A stretch of DNA of 64,000 nt from Desulfosporosinus fructosivorans (GTDB lineage: Bacteria; Bacillota; Desulfitobacteriia; Desulfitobacteriales; Desulfitobacteriaceae). The stretch covers positions 620,001-684,000 of the forward strand of contig NZ_SPQQ01000003.1 of assembly GCF_004766045.1 (NCBI RefSeq), written 5' to 3'. Position numbers and translations under genes: made by a program. The notes below the pieces were generated by a model, which was not told the origin of the DNA, ran no database searches, and worked only from the letters and a program-made list of their open reading frames with translations. Every line of letters starts with the position of its first letter. Positions within the stretch are counted from its first letter, which is position 1. Below, piece by piece: positions 24,397 to 33,848 of the stretch.

Positions 24397-24412
24397 TGGC
24401 ATGGATTTTGCG
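24397..24412 (+). promoter_or_regulatory. Sigma-54 (-24/-12) promoter
   Basis: TGGCATggattTTGCG matches the TGGCAC-N5-TTGCA consensus with exact GG-to-GC spacing (24398 to 24410). Transcription should start near 24423, giving a leader of about 170 nt before the first MFS gene. A PAS/AAA+/Fis activator of the right type is encoded at 35581. Confidence 0.75.
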
Positions 24413-24594
24413 TATATCAACCAGTAGCGGTGAATTATCAATCCATTACAAGGGGGGCGATGTAAAGGCTGAGCTGTAATTGAGATTATTGGGACTAATT
24501 ACTTATGAACAAGAAGGAAGGAAACAAATTTAGAATCTCTATGTATCAACGACTAAATGTAAACGCTGACGGGGTGAGGGGGAGGGGCAAATGA

Positions 24595-25938
24595 ATGATT
24601 AAATCTTCGATCTCTTCGGTTATTGACAGATTGGGCGTCTCGAAATATACGTATCTTATTTACGTTTTAGTGGGTCTCGCTCTCTTCTTTGACGGGTACG
24701 ACTATATGATTGTGGCCTATACAATGCCTCAAATGGCGAAGGAATGGGGGTTGTCGAAGGTTCAGACTGGAAGCCTTGCTTCCTGGAGCGTTATTGGGTT
24801 ATTGATAGGGGGCTTGATTTCAGGGATAATTTCGGATCGCATTGGGAGGAAAAAGACTCTTGCTTTCTTTGTTGCATTTTATTCTCTGCTAACCTTACCC
24901 ATTTATTTTGTGAATAGCTTTGAAGCATTCGCACTTCTCAGGATTATTAGTGGTATTGGTATAGGTGCATGTATACCAATCGGCATAACCATGATGTCCG
25001 AGAGTGTTCCAACTAACAATAGGGGATTTTTCATATCATCTATAATGGCGTTTTATGTCTTTGGCTGGGTAGTCGCTGGTATTGTAGCCATATATACTGT
25101 TCCATTATTTGGTTGGAGGATGTGTTTTCTTACTGGAGGGTTACCTGCTATTTACGCTGTGATTGTACTACTTAAACTCCCAGAATCGGCCCATTGGCTT
25201 TTAGGCAAAGGGCGGGAAACAGAAGCCATACAGTTGATTAAACGTATGGAGATAGCAGCGAAGGCCGAAGCTGGCGAGTGGCCGCTGGGCAGTCTCGTCG
25301 CACCGCCTCCCCCTAAGAAAATAGGAGTAAATGCTCTTTTTTCTTCAGAGTATCGCAAACAAACGTTAACTCTTTGGCTTATTTACTTCATGGGTTCAGT
25401 CGTGATCTATGGTATAACAAGCTGGTTGCCCACCCTGCTTGTCGGAAAAGGGTATGGTTTGGTTAAGGGTTATTCTTTCGCTGTTTTACAAAATGTTTTT
25501 GGAATGATTGGTGGGTTTGTCACGGGTTTCGCGGCTGATGCCTTTGGACGTAGAAAAAACGTAATTTTTGGTTGGATATTTACGGCAGTAGCCATTCTCC
25601 TTCTAGGGGTTGCAACAAGTCAAGGGCAAGTTGTTGTTTGCGGGATGTTAGTTGGCCTCGCCATGAATTGGGGGCTCAGTGGGACCCAGCCTCTCTTAGC
25701 TGAGGCATATCCAACTGAGTTTAGAAATACTGGTGTCTCTTGGGCTCAGTCCTTTGGTCGAGTCGGAGGATTTCTTAGTCCGATATTCGCAGGTTATATT
25801 CAACAGCTCGGTGTTGGTTTTAGCGGTACTTTTGTATTTTTTGCAATCGCGGCAGTCATAGCTGCTTTGGTAGCACTGTTATTTGTAGCAGAAACAAAAG
25901 GGAAAAGCATCGAAAGCTTAGCCAGTGCTAAAGCCTAA
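24595..25938 (+). CDS. MFS transporter, aromatic acid:H+ symporter type (paralog 1)
   Basis: Twelve-segment MFS permease of 447 residues. It has the D-R-I-G-R-K-K motif in loop 2-3 and D-G-Y-D-Y in helix 1, the charged motif of the aromatic/organic acid:H+ symporter (AAHS) family; a central hydrophilic loop (about 190-245) splits the halves. GGGGGAGGGG precedes the ATG. It is the first gene behind the sigma-54 promoter and is followed by hbd and a CoA-transferase, so it probably imports the acid degraded here. It is a close paralog of the protein encoded at 28382; long identical stretches are visible. Confidence 0.9.
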   Translation: MIKSSISSVIDRLGVSKYTYLIYVLVGLALFFDGYDYMIVAYTMPQMAKEWGLSKVQTGSLASWSVIGLLIGGLISGIISDRIGRKKTLAFFVAFYSLLTLPIYFVNSFEAFALLRIISGIGIGACIPIGITMMSESVPTNNRGFFISSIMAFYVFGWVVAGIVAIYTVPLFGWRMCFLTGGLPAIYAVIVLLKLPESAHWLLGKGRETEAIQLIKRMEIAAKAEAGEWPLGSLVAPPPPKKIGVNALFSSEYRKQTLTLWLIYFMGSVVIYGITSWLPTLLVGKGYGLVKGYSFAVLQNVFGMIGGFVTGFAADAFGRRKNVIFGWIFTAVAILLLGVATSQGQVVVCGMLVGLAMNWGLSGTQPLLAEAYPTEFRNTGVSWAQSFGRVGGFLSPIFAGYIQQLGVGFSGTFVFFAIAAVIAALVALLFVAETKGKSIESLASAKA

Positions 25939-26019
25939 TTATTAAATCTTCGTTTCTTGCTTCATTGAAGTAGAAAGCCTTTTAAATCGAGCGAAGTATT
26001 AAATAATGGAGGGGTTATC

Positions 26020-26886
26020 ATGACGATTAGAAAGATTGGGGTTTTAGGTGCAGGTGCAATGGGGGGCGGAATTGCCCATCTGGCAGCAGCAAAGGGTTTT
26101 GAGGTGGTACTTTGTGATGTGGAGCAACGGTTTGTTGAAGGTGCAATTAATCGTATTGCCGCTTTCATGGATAAGAGTATTGAAAAGCAGAAAATGACAG
26201 TGGCGGAAAAAGAGGTGGCCTTAAAGCGGATCAGCATCACGACGCGGATGGAGGATTTTGCCTCAGTGGATATGGTGATCGAGGCAATCTTCGAAGATAT
26301 TGAGGTTAAAAAAAGCGCTTTCGAAAAACTGGATAAGATTTGTTCTCCAGAGACAATTTTTGGCTCTAATACTTCCTCCATGTCAATTACTGCATTAGCT
26401 GCTGCTACCTCCCGACCAGATAAGGTTGTTGGCTTGCATTTCTTTAATCCTCCCCTGATCATGCGGTTGGTTGAAGTCATCCGTGGCTATTATACGAGCG
26501 ATGAGACTCTAAAATTGGCTTCTGAAGCTGCTCAGATGATGGGCAAAACTCCTGTGGTAGTTAAAAAGGACACTCCTGGTTTCATCGTAAATCGCGTTAT
26601 GATGCCCCAGTTCCTCGAGGCTATCCGCATAGTTGAGGAGGGAATAGCCACTCCAGAGGATGTTGATACGGCTGTTAAATTGGGTTTGAACTATCCCATG
26701 GGTCCCTTCGAACTTATGGATTATACAGGCGTAGACATAGCTGTACATGTAGCGGACTATTTTTTCAGTGAATCTAAAGATACGAAATGGAATGCACCTC
26801 AGACAGTGAAAGCTCTGATCCGGGCCGGACGACTGGGCAAGAAGACTGGTGCCGGGTGGTACGAACACAAAAAGAAAGGAGAATGA
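26020..26886 (+). CDS. hbd: 3-hydroxyacyl-CoA dehydrogenase (Hbd type), paralog 1
   Basis: NAD-dependent 3-hydroxybutyryl-CoA dehydrogenase family enzyme of 288 residues. The Rossmann motif G-A-G-A-M-G-G-G-I is near residue 9; the catalytic histidine lies in G-L-H-F-F-N-P-P near 139, with the pairing Glu in V-E-V-I-R-G. The C-terminal domain contains D-T-P-G-F-I-V-N-R. It oxidises 3-hydroxyacyl-CoA to 3-ketoacyl-CoA (or the reverse). GGAGGGG before the ATG. Lies in the sigma-54 operon; a second copy is encoded at 32173. Confidence 0.92.
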   Translation: MTIRKIGVLGAGAMGGGIAHLAAAKGFEVVLCDVEQRFVEGAINRIAAFMDKSIEKQKMTVAEKEVALKRISITTRMEDFASVDMVIEAIFEDIEVKKSAFEKLDKICSPETIFGSNTSSMSITALAAATSRPDKVVGLHFFNPPLIMRLVEVIRGYYTSDETLKLASEAAQMMGKTPVVVKKDTPGFIVNRVMMPQFLEAIRIVEEGIATPEDVDTAVKLGLNYPMGPFELMDYTGVDIAVHVADYFFSESKDTKWNAPQTVKALIRAGRLGKKTGAGWYEHKKKGE

Positions 26887-26995
26887 GGGAGTTTAATAAC
26901 TTAAATTAACTGAATAGTGAAAATATCTATTCTGTAATCAGAGAAGGTTGTACTCATTAGGACTAAATGTGGTGTCTGAAAGGGGAATTTGAAAA

Positions 26996-28279
26996 ATGGA
27001 AAGATGGAAGGAACTAGTGCGCATACCTGCCCCGGCATTAATGCCAACCTATGGTCCACTGACAGGTATGAGAGTGCTGATGACGGGAAGTATTGTCGCT
27101 GCACCTTTTTGTGCTTCATTGCTTGCGGAGTTTGGTGCAGAGGTCATTCATGTCGAACGTCCAAACATTGGAGATCCTTACCGCGAACAGGCTCCTGTAA
27201 TCAAACGCGGTGAGAGAAAAGTAAGCGCTGGTTGGATTCAGGAGGCTAGAAATAAGCTTAGTCTAACATTGGAAATAAACCTCAAAATCCCGGAGTGTAA
27301 AGAGATCTTTCTCTCCCTAATCAAAAATTGTGATGTTTGGGTGGAGAATATGGTTTGGACAGAGAAGTTGGGAATCACAGAACAGATGTTGTTGGAAGTC
27401 AACCCGAAGCTAGTCATTGCTCACATAAGCGGCTTTGGGAGGCCACAATTCGGAGGTCTGCCGGAAGAGTGCGACCGACCTTCGTACGATCCCATTGGCC
27501 AAGCCGAGGGGGGATATATGCATATCAATGGTTTTCCCGAGCCATCCCCTCCATCTCATGCTGCCACATTTATTAACGATTACATGACAGCAATGTTCGC
27601 AACTAATGGAATTCTGATGGCTTATATTCACGCTCAAAAGACAGGTCTCGGGCAAGCCATTGACATTGCCCAGATCGAGGCAATGAGTAAGGTTCTAAAT
27701 GACACCTTTGTCCAGTATTTTGTGCTCGGTAAAGTTAGAGAACGAAAAGGTAATAAGGTAGCAATCTTTCAACCTGGAAACCTGTTCAAGACCAAGGACG
27801 AGAAGTATTTATATATTGGCGCATATGGTCCCGCAGTTTACGGGCGATTTATCAAAGCGCTTGGACTCGACTTGAATAAGTACACTCACGAAGCGGCAGG
27901 TGGTTCGGTAGAAGCGATAAATTCTGAAATGGGACTTGAGCTTAATCGAATTGCTACTGAATGGGTAGCAGCACGCGAAGCGGAGGAGGGTAAGCAATAC
28001 TTGTTAAGCTTGAAGGTGCCCTGTGGAATTGTACGAACTTCCGCTGACCTAGCAGAGAGTGAACATTACCAGAAGAGGGGGAATTTTATAGAGTATGAAG
28101 ATGAGACCTTAGGGGAAATCGTGAAAGGATTTGGGTTCTGTCCGAAGATGAGCGAGACTCCGGCACAAATATGGCGTGGAGCACCGACCATTGGACAGGA
28201 TACCGACACAATTCTGAATACCCTCCTCGGATACAGTAGTAGAGAGATTTCTTCTTTCAGAGAGCTCGGGATTATCTAG
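26996..28279 (+). CDS. Family III CoA-transferase (CaiB/BaiF type)
   Basis: Protein of 427 residues of the CaiB/BaiF class III CoA-transferase family, which move CoA between acyl-CoA and a free acid. The probable catalytic residue is Asp165 in S-Y-D-P-I-G-Q-A, matching the conserved Asp of CaiB and formyl-CoA transferase; F-I-N-D-Y-M-T-A-M-F near residue 195 and G-x-G-Q-x-I-D near 225 are also typical. Among characterised members it looks most like carnitine CoA-transferase. It would activate the acid imported by the flanking MFS proteins without ATP. Precise substrate is unknown. Confidence 0.88.
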   Translation: MERWKELVRIPAPALMPTYGPLTGMRVLMTGSIVAAPFCASLLAEFGAEVIHVERPNIGDPYREQAPVIKRGERKVSAGWIQEARNKLSLTLEINLKIPECKEIFLSLIKNCDVWVENMVWTEKLGITEQMLLEVNPKLVIAHISGFGRPQFGGLPEECDRPSYDPIGQAEGGYMHINGFPEPSPPSHAATFINDYMTAMFATNGILMAYIHAQKTGLGQAIDIAQIEAMSKVLNDTFVQYFVLGKVRERKGNKVAIFQPGNLFKTKDEKYLYIGAYGPAVYGRFIKALGLDLNKYTHEAAGGSVEAINSEMGLELNRIATEWVAAREAEEGKQYLLSLKVPCGIVRTSADLAESEHYQKRGNFIEYEDETLGEIVKGFGFCPKMSETPAQIWRGAPTIGQDTDTILNTLLGYSSREISSFRELGII

Positions 28280-28381
28280 TGGGTAGTCTTCAATAGTGAT
28301 GTGAGAGCCCTATGGATTTAGGACAGGCATTAATTGCTAGAACAGATCAGGATGAGAAAAAGTCGGGGAGGCGATAAATAT

Positions 28382-29725
28382 ATGAATAAGGTTTCAATTT
28401 CTGAAGTTGTCGATAGATTAGGCGTTTCGAAGTATACCTTCAAAATATACTTTTTAATTGGGCTTGCTCTAATCTTTGCAGGATACAACTATATGATTGT
28501 AGCATACACAATGCCGCAGTTGGCCAAGGAATGGGCCCTTACGAAAATTCAAACGGGAAGTCTCTCTTCATGGAGCATTTTGGGTTTATTAATTGGGGGA
28601 CTAAGTGCAGGGATTATTTCGGATAAACTCGGGAGAAAAAAGGCGTTTGCTTTCTTTGTCCTCCTATTTTCCTTGCTTACTTTCCCGGTTTATTATGTGC
28701 ATAGTTTCGAAGCCTTTGCCATTCTTAGGATCTTAGGAGGTATTGGTTTTGGTGGTTGCATACCCATTGCTGTAACAATGATGTCAGAGAGTGCACCCAC
28801 CAAAAACCGTGGCTACTTTTCCGCATCAATTATGGCCTTTTATGTCTTAGGTTGGGTCGTGGCAGGTATTGTGGCCATTTATGTAGTTCCCGTATTTGGC
28901 TGGCGAGTTTGCTATCTTGTCGGAGGACTTCCTGCTTTATATGCTTTCATCTTAATGGCCGTACTGCCTGAATCAACACATTGGCTTTTAGGCAAAGGAC
29001 GAGAAAAAGAAGCCATCGAGTTAATTAAGCGAATGGAGATTTCGGCTAAAGGTCAAGCTGGTGAATGGATTACAGATACTCTAGTTGCTCCTCCTCCCCC
29101 TAAGAAAGTTGGAGTTGGTGCCCTCTTTTCTCCCCAATTTCGCAAAGCAACGATAGCCCTTTGGTTAATTTACTTCATGGGCTCGGTGGTTATTTACGGT
29201 ATTAATGGTTGGTTGCCTACTTTGTTGGTTGGGAAAGGGTATGGTTTGGTCAAAGGTTATTCTTTCGCCGTCCTACAAAATGTTTTCGGAATGGTGGGTA
29301 GTCTTGTCACGGGTTATGTGGCAGATATCATTGGGCGCAGAACAAACGTAATTTTTGGTTGGATATTTACAGCTGTAGCGATTCTCTCTCTCGGATTTGC
29401 TACAAACCAATGGCAAGTGGTTATTTGTGGGATGTTAGTGGGTATGGCCATGAATTGGGGGTTAAGTGGTACCCAGCCACTCCTTGCTGAAGGGTACCCC
29501 ACTGAATTCAGAAATACTGGTGTTTCTTCAGCTCAGGCATTTGGGCGTGTGGGAGGGTTTCTAGGTCCGATCGCTGCAGGCTTTGTACAACAGTTGGGTG
29601 TCGGTTTTACTGGTCTTTTTGTATTCTTTGCTATACCTGCAGTCATTGCTTCGTTTGTAGCATTTTTCATGATCGACGAAACAAAAGGGAGAAGTATTGA
29701 GAGTATTGGCAGAGTTAAAGCCTAG
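28382..29725 (+). CDS. MFS transporter, aromatic acid:H+ symporter type (paralog 2)
   Basis: Second AAHS-type MFS permease of 447 residues, same length and closely similar to the protein encoded at 24595: both begin with an S-x-x-V-D/I-R-L-G-V-S-K-Y-T segment and share the loop motif V-A-P-P-P-P-K-K. ATG 28382 follows GGGGAGGCG; the frame is open 48 bp further up. The helix-1 charge motif reads A-G-Y-N-Y instead of D-G-Y-D-Y, a loss of both acidic residues compared with paralog 1, so specificity or coupling probably differs. Confidence 0.9.
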   Translation: MNKVSISEVVDRLGVSKYTFKIYFLIGLALIFAGYNYMIVAYTMPQLAKEWALTKIQTGSLSSWSILGLLIGGLSAGIISDKLGRKKAFAFFVLLFSLLTFPVYYVHSFEAFAILRILGGIGFGGCIPIAVTMMSESAPTKNRGYFSASIMAFYVLGWVVAGIVAIYVVPVFGWRVCYLVGGLPALYAFILMAVLPESTHWLLGKGREKEAIELIKRMEISAKGQAGEWITDTLVAPPPPKKVGVGALFSPQFRKATIALWLIYFMGSVVIYGINGWLPTLLVGKGYGLVKGYSFAVLQNVFGMVGSLVTGYVADIIGRRTNVIFGWIFTAVAILSLGFATNQWQVVICGMLVGMAMNWGLSGTQPLLAEGYPTEFRNTGVSSAQAFGRVGGFLGPIAAGFVQQLGVGFTGLFVFFAIPAVIASFVAFFMIDETKGRSIESIGRVKA

Positions 29726-29772
29726 AGGAACATGGTATAGGGGATTGATGGAAGAAAGTGAGAGTGAGATTT

Positions 29773-31527
29773 ATGAGTAATTTACCTAAAGGGGGAAGCT
29801 TCCTCTTCAGTCAAACCAATCCTCAAGATATTTTTACCCCTGAGGATTTCACCCTTGAGCATAAAATGATTTATCGCATGACGACAGGATTTGTGACTGA
29901 TAGTGTTTTAGCCCAGATGAATGAGCTGGAAGCCAAGAAAGAGGGCTTGATAAGGGAACTCTTAATGGCAGCAGGAGAGTTAGGCCTTAATGGTGCCGAT
30001 ATTTCCGAAGAATATGGTGGCATGGAGATGGATAAAATCAGCACCACAATCATTGCCGAGTGTATGGGGCGCTCTGGTTCCTTTGCCATGACTCAGGGCG
30101 GCCAGACTGGTATCGGTAGTATGCCTATTGTCATGTTCGGTACCCCAGAACAAAAGAAAAAGTATCTGCCGGGAATTGTCACTGGCGAAAAAGTCGGGGC
30201 ATATGCTTTGACGGAACCGGGAGCGGGGTCGGACGCTTTGTCTGCCAAGACTCGGGCAAATTTAAGTCCTGACGGAAAGCACTACATTCTAAACGGCACA
30301 AAACAGTTCATCACCAATTCCGCCATGGCCGATATCTTCATCGTTTACGCGAAAATAGACGGGGATAAATTTACTACTTTTATTGTTGACGGAGATTCTG
30401 AGGGGCTTTCTACCGGTGCAGAAGAACACAAGATGGGGATTAAAGGCTCCTCCACAAGGTCGGTAAGTTTTGATGATGTAAAAGTGCCCGTGGAAAACTT
30501 ACTCTTTGAAATTGGTCGAGGACATGTGGTGGCCTTTAATATCCTGAACTTAGGACGCTATAAGCTCGCTGCGAATTCATTGGGTAATGCCAAGTTTGCC
30601 CTAGAACTGTCGGCAAGCTATGCCAATGAGCGCAAACAGTTTGGCACCCCCATCGCAAATTTTGGTCTAATTAAGGAGAAACTGGCTGAAATGGCGATTA
30701 AAATCTATGTCATGGAAAGCATGGTCTATCGCACCGGAGGGCTGTTGGAGAGTATGATGCACAGCCTAGATACCTCGGGAGCTGATGGAGGTCAGGTCGC
30801 TGCCAAGGGTATTGAGGAATATGCCCTGGAGTGCTCCATGAACAAGGTATTTGCCACAGAGGCGCTGGGGTATGTAGTGGATGAAGGAGTGCAAATCCAT
30901 GGCGGTTATGGATTTAGTTCCGAATATACCATCGAAAGACTCTATCGGGATGCTAGGATTTACCGCATATTTGAAGGAACGAATGAAATAAACCGTGTTT
31001 TGATTCCTACAACTTTGTTGCGGCGGGCAGCAAAAGGAGATTTGCCCCTTGTGGAAACCATTGCCCAACTCAAGGAGAAAATCGCAGGCGGGAGCTTGGC
31101 CCGAGAAGGAGAAGCTGGATTAGTACAGGCAGCAAAGGATATCTTCCTGCTGACCATGGGTGCTGGGCTTGCCAAGTATGGAAAGGATTTACCGAAACAC
31201 CAAGAGATATCGGGCAGGTTAGCGGATCTAGCTATACGCGCCTTTGCCATAGAAAGCGCTTGGCTCCGAGCCCAAAAGGCGGTAGCCAATGAAGGTGGGG
31301 TTAAGACAAAACTAAAGCTCAGTATGGCTATGGCCTACATCAGTGCTACCGTTGGCCTTTTGGAATACTCCGCTAAAGAAACGTTGACGGCCCTTGCAGA
31401 GGGTGAGGAATTGGCAAGCCTACTGGAGAATCTGCAGAGGGTGACCCAGTATAAGATTCGGAATACGGTAGCGTTGAGACAGGAGATTGCTGCAGCTGTT
31501 TCGGAAGAGGGCAAGTATGTAGTGTAA
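29773..31527 (+). CDS. Acyl-CoA dehydrogenase (extended, ~585 residues)
   Basis: FAD enzyme that introduces the 2,3-double bond of an acyl-CoA. The N-terminal helical domain, the middle beta domain with Y-A-L-T-E-P-G-A-G-S-D and the C-terminal domain with R-x-Q-F-G and Q-I-H-G-G-Y-G-F are present; the catalytic Glu is in I-F-E-G-T-N-E-I-N-R near residue 403. About 200 extra C-terminal residues place it with the long Firmicute type (as in Bacillus FadE). ATG 29773 is preferred over GTG 29758. No Etf genes are in the window, so its electron acceptor is encoded elsewhere. Confidence 0.92.
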   Translation: MSNLPKGGSFLFSQTNPQDIFTPEDFTLEHKMIYRMTTGFVTDSVLAQMNELEAKKEGLIRELLMAAGELGLNGADISEEYGGMEMDKISTTIIAECMGRSGSFAMTQGGQTGIGSMPIVMFGTPEQKKKYLPGIVTGEKVGAYALTEPGAGSDALSAKTRANLSPDGKHYILNGTKQFITNSAMADIFIVYAKIDGDKFTTFIVDGDSEGLSTGAEEHKMGIKGSSTRSVSFDDVKVPVENLLFEIGRGHVVAFNILNLGRYKLAANSLGNAKFALELSASYANERKQFGTPIANFGLIKEKLAEMAIKIYVMESMVYRTGGLLESMMHSLDTSGADGGQVAAKGIEEYALECSMNKVFATEALGYVVDEGVQIHGGYGFSSEYTIERLYRDARIYRIFEGTNEINRVLIPTTLLRRAAKGDLPLVETIAQLKEKIAGGSLAREGEAGLVQAAKDIFLLTMGAGLAKYGKDLPKHQEISGRLADLAIRAFAIESAWLRAQKAVANEGGVKTKLKLSMAMAYISATVGLLEYSAKETLTALAEGEELASLLENLQRVTQYKIRNTVALRQEIAAAVSEEGKYVV

Positions 31528-31648
31528 CTAAAGAAGCTCGGGACTCAGGGAATTTCATATTTGAAATATGAGCCTCTCGGGGCGTAAGAGGTGACGTTTG
31601 TTTCGAGAAGGTTATATTCTAATGGGTGATTTGGAGGAGGTCACAGTA

Positions 31649-32140
31649 ATGAATCTAGAACAAGCTGTTACTATTGCTCCATATATGCAAGATTTCTATG
31701 ATGAAGATGTCACAGTTGTCATCTCCAGTCTGCAAAGTGTTATTGTTGTTATCAACTACAAAAACCAAAATTTAATCGTTAGTCAAGACGAGCCAACGAA
31801 CGAAAAAACGATCACCTCTCAGTGCTTGAAAGAGAGAAAGAGAGTGGTTATGCGAGTACCATTAGAAAAATCACAGTTTGGAATTTCATATATTGCAATC
31901 GCTAACCCCCTGTGGAACAATGGCAAGCTGGAAGGCGCGATGACCGTGGTCATATCCGGTAAACGGTATGATGCCTTGAAGTTGCATGACTCGATTGAGG
32001 GAGCAAGAGCCGGAGATAAGAGATGGGGTTTGGAAGTGGTTGCCGATGAATTCGGAAAGCTATATGAAAGCGAAAAGAATTCAGATTTAGTTGTTTCTGA
32101 TGATGTAATTGAGGTCAATGTTAGTGAACTGTTTAATTAG
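31649..32140 (+). CDS. Stand-alone sensory domain protein, no output domain
   Basis: Soluble protein of 163 residues. It resembles the cytoplasmic sensor part found at the N-terminus of soluble methyl-accepting chemotaxis proteins of related Clostridia: an I-A-P-Y-M-Q-D-F start, then I-A-I-A-N-P-L-W-N-N-G-K-L-E-G-A-M-T-V-V-I near residue 85. There is no chemotaxis signalling or DNA-binding domain. GGAGGAGG before ATG 31649 decides the start. It lies inside the beta-oxidation cluster between the dehydrogenase genes, so it may sense a pathway compound; that is inference. Confidence 0.6.
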   Translation: MNLEQAVTIAPYMQDFYDEDVTVVISSLQSVIVVINYKNQNLIVSQDEPTNEKTITSQCLKERKRVVMRVPLEKSQFGISYIAIANPLWNNGKLEGAMTVVISGKRYDALKLHDSIEGARAGDKRWGLEVVADEFGKLYESEKNSDLVVSDDVIEVNVSELFN

Positions 32141-32172
32141 GTTCCTAAAAATATTTAAGGAGGATGCACTTA

Positions 32173-33030
32173 ATGGAATTTAGAAAGGTAGCTGTTCTTG
32201 GTGGAGCGGGCACTATGGGTTCTGGTATTGTACAAACGATTGCTCAAGCGGGTATAGAAGTACTACTCTTTGAAACAAATCTAGAATTGGCCCAAAAGGG
32301 AAAGACAAAGCTGGACAAAGTTGTCCAAAAACTCGTGGATAAAGGTAAAGTAAGCGCTCAAGATAAAATTAATATGTTGGATCGAATTGTCCTATGTGAT
32401 AACTATCAGGCAATGGCGGACGTCGATTTAGTAATTGAAGCGGTCTTTGAGAATATCCAGTTGAAAAAAGATATTTTCAAACAACTGGATGAAATCGTAA
32501 AACCTGAGGCACTCTTGGCTAGTAACACTTCGGCTCTTTCCTTGACAGAAATTGCGAGTGCTACCAAAAGGCAGGACAAAGTAATTGGGTTACATTTCTT
32601 TAACCCTGTCCCTGTGATGAAACTAGTTGAGTTGGTCATGGGTTTGGCAACCAGTGAAGAGACTTATCAAGCTTCCGTCGTTTTCTGTGAACAAATTAAC
32701 AAGAAAGTCATTAGGGCAAAGGACACCCCTGGCTTCTTAGTGAACTATCTTCAGATCCCGCTACTTAATGGGGCTGTAGCGGCTTATGAAGCAGGATTAT
32801 CCTCAGCGGAGGATATCGATAAGGCATGTGTGTTAGGGATGAACCACCCCATCGGTCCACTAGCCTTACTAGATCTGATCGGACTAGATACTGCCTTAGA
32901 CGTTTTCAACGTCATGTATGAAGGGACCGGAGATATGAGATTCTGGCCGAGGACTATTCACCGGCGTCTAGTTCAAGCCGGACATCTTGGTCGCAAAACA
33001 GGAAAAGGCTTTTACAATTACAATCAATAA
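32173..33030 (+). CDS. hbd: 3-hydroxyacyl-CoA dehydrogenase (Hbd type), paralog 2
   Basis: Second Hbd-type enzyme, 285 residues. Rossmann motif G-G-A-G-T-M-G-S-G-I near residue 9, catalytic His in G-L-H-F-F-N-P-V near 138 and D-T-P-G-F-L-V-N-Y in the C-terminal domain. It is clearly diverged from the protein at 26020, so the two likely act on different acyl chains or at different steps. ATG 32173 is chosen (AAGGAGG 9 nt upstream) over ATG 32164, which lies too close. Followed 20 bp later by the enoyl-CoA hydratase gene. Confidence 0.92.
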   Translation: MEFRKVAVLGGAGTMGSGIVQTIAQAGIEVLLFETNLELAQKGKTKLDKVVQKLVDKGKVSAQDKINMLDRIVLCDNYQAMADVDLVIEAVFENIQLKKDIFKQLDEIVKPEALLASNTSALSLTEIASATKRQDKVIGLHFFNPVPVMKLVELVMGLATSEETYQASVVFCEQINKKVIRAKDTPGFLVNYLQIPLLNGAVAAYEAGLSSAEDIDKACVLGMNHPIGPLALLDLIGLDTALDVFNVMYEGTGDMRFWPRTIHRRLVQAGHLGRKTGKGFYNYNQ

Positions 33031-33050
33031 TTACCGAAGGAGGAATAACG

Positions 33051-33833
33051 ATGCCTGAAAATAAGGTCGTTGAGCTTACAGTTGCCGAAGGAGTAGGGGT
33101 GATCACCATAAATAATCCCCCTGTAAACGCTCTTACTTTAGATGTTAGAGAACAATTAAGGCAAGTTCTGCAGGAAGTAGAGGGGAGTAATGAGATCAGG
33201 GCCTTGGTTATTACAGGCGCTGGTTCAAAGTGTTTTGTCGCAGGTGCTGACATTAAAGACTTTCCTAGGCAGATGGAAAATGGTCCGAGGGAAAATGCTA
33301 CTATTTATAAGGAGATGTTTACTTATCTGGAAGAAGCACCTATGCCTATCATCGCAGCATTGAACGGTCTGGCCCTGGGTGGAGGGTGTGAGTTGGTTTT
33401 AGCATGTGATCTCAGAATTGCCGATGAATTGGTGAAAATCGGCTTACCGGAAGTGACTCTGGGACTTATCCCGGGACTCGGTGGGACGCAAAGGTTGGCA
33501 AGATTGGTCGGGCAGACCAAAGCCAAAGAGTTGCTATTTACAGGTACAATTATCTCTGCCGAAGAAGCCCTGAGGATTGGCCTTGTAAATCAAGTTGTGC
33601 CTCAAGGTACAGCGCTAGAGGAAGCTCTCAAGTTAGCCAGAAAACTCGCTAAAGGGGCTGGAGTTGCCATGGCTTATGCTAAGCATCTCGTAAATGCGGG
33701 AAGTGAGCTTCCCTTGCAGGAGGCACTGGAAATGGAAATGCAGCATGTCGAAAAAATCTTCGATACTGAGGATCTACAGGAGGGCCTTGAAGCATTTATT
33801 AACAAACGCCCTGCAGTATTCAAGAACAGGTAA
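33051..33833 (+). CDS. Enoyl-CoA hydratase (crotonase family)
   Basis: Crotonase-fold protein of 260 residues, hydrating trans-2-enoyl-CoA to 3-hydroxyacyl-CoA. Visible are the oxyanion-hole segments A-G-A-D-I-K-D-F near residue 65 and N-G-L-A-L-G-G-G-C-E-L near 105, with the two catalytic glutamates expected in G-G-C-E-L and L-P-E-V-T-L-G near 128. AAGGAGG precedes the ATG. Downstream of hbd2 and ending just before dispersed repeat copy E. Confidence 0.92.
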   Translation: MPENKVVELTVAEGVGVITINNPPVNALTLDVREQLRQVLQEVEGSNEIRALVITGAGSKCFVAGADIKDFPRQMENGPRENATIYKEMFTYLEEAPMPIIAALNGLALGGGCELVLACDLRIADELVKIGLPEVTLGLIPGLGGTQRLARLVGQTKAKELLFTGTIISAEEALRIGLVNQVVPQGTALEEALKLARKLAKGAGVAMAYAKHLVNAGSELPLQEALEMEMQHVEKIFDTEDLQEGLEAFINKRPAVFKNR

Positions 33834-33848
33834 ACATAAACATTTATC

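Noticed and set aside
25962-26480. 172-codon antisense frame in hbd1
   Set aside because: Antisense shadow of a clear dehydrogenase gene.
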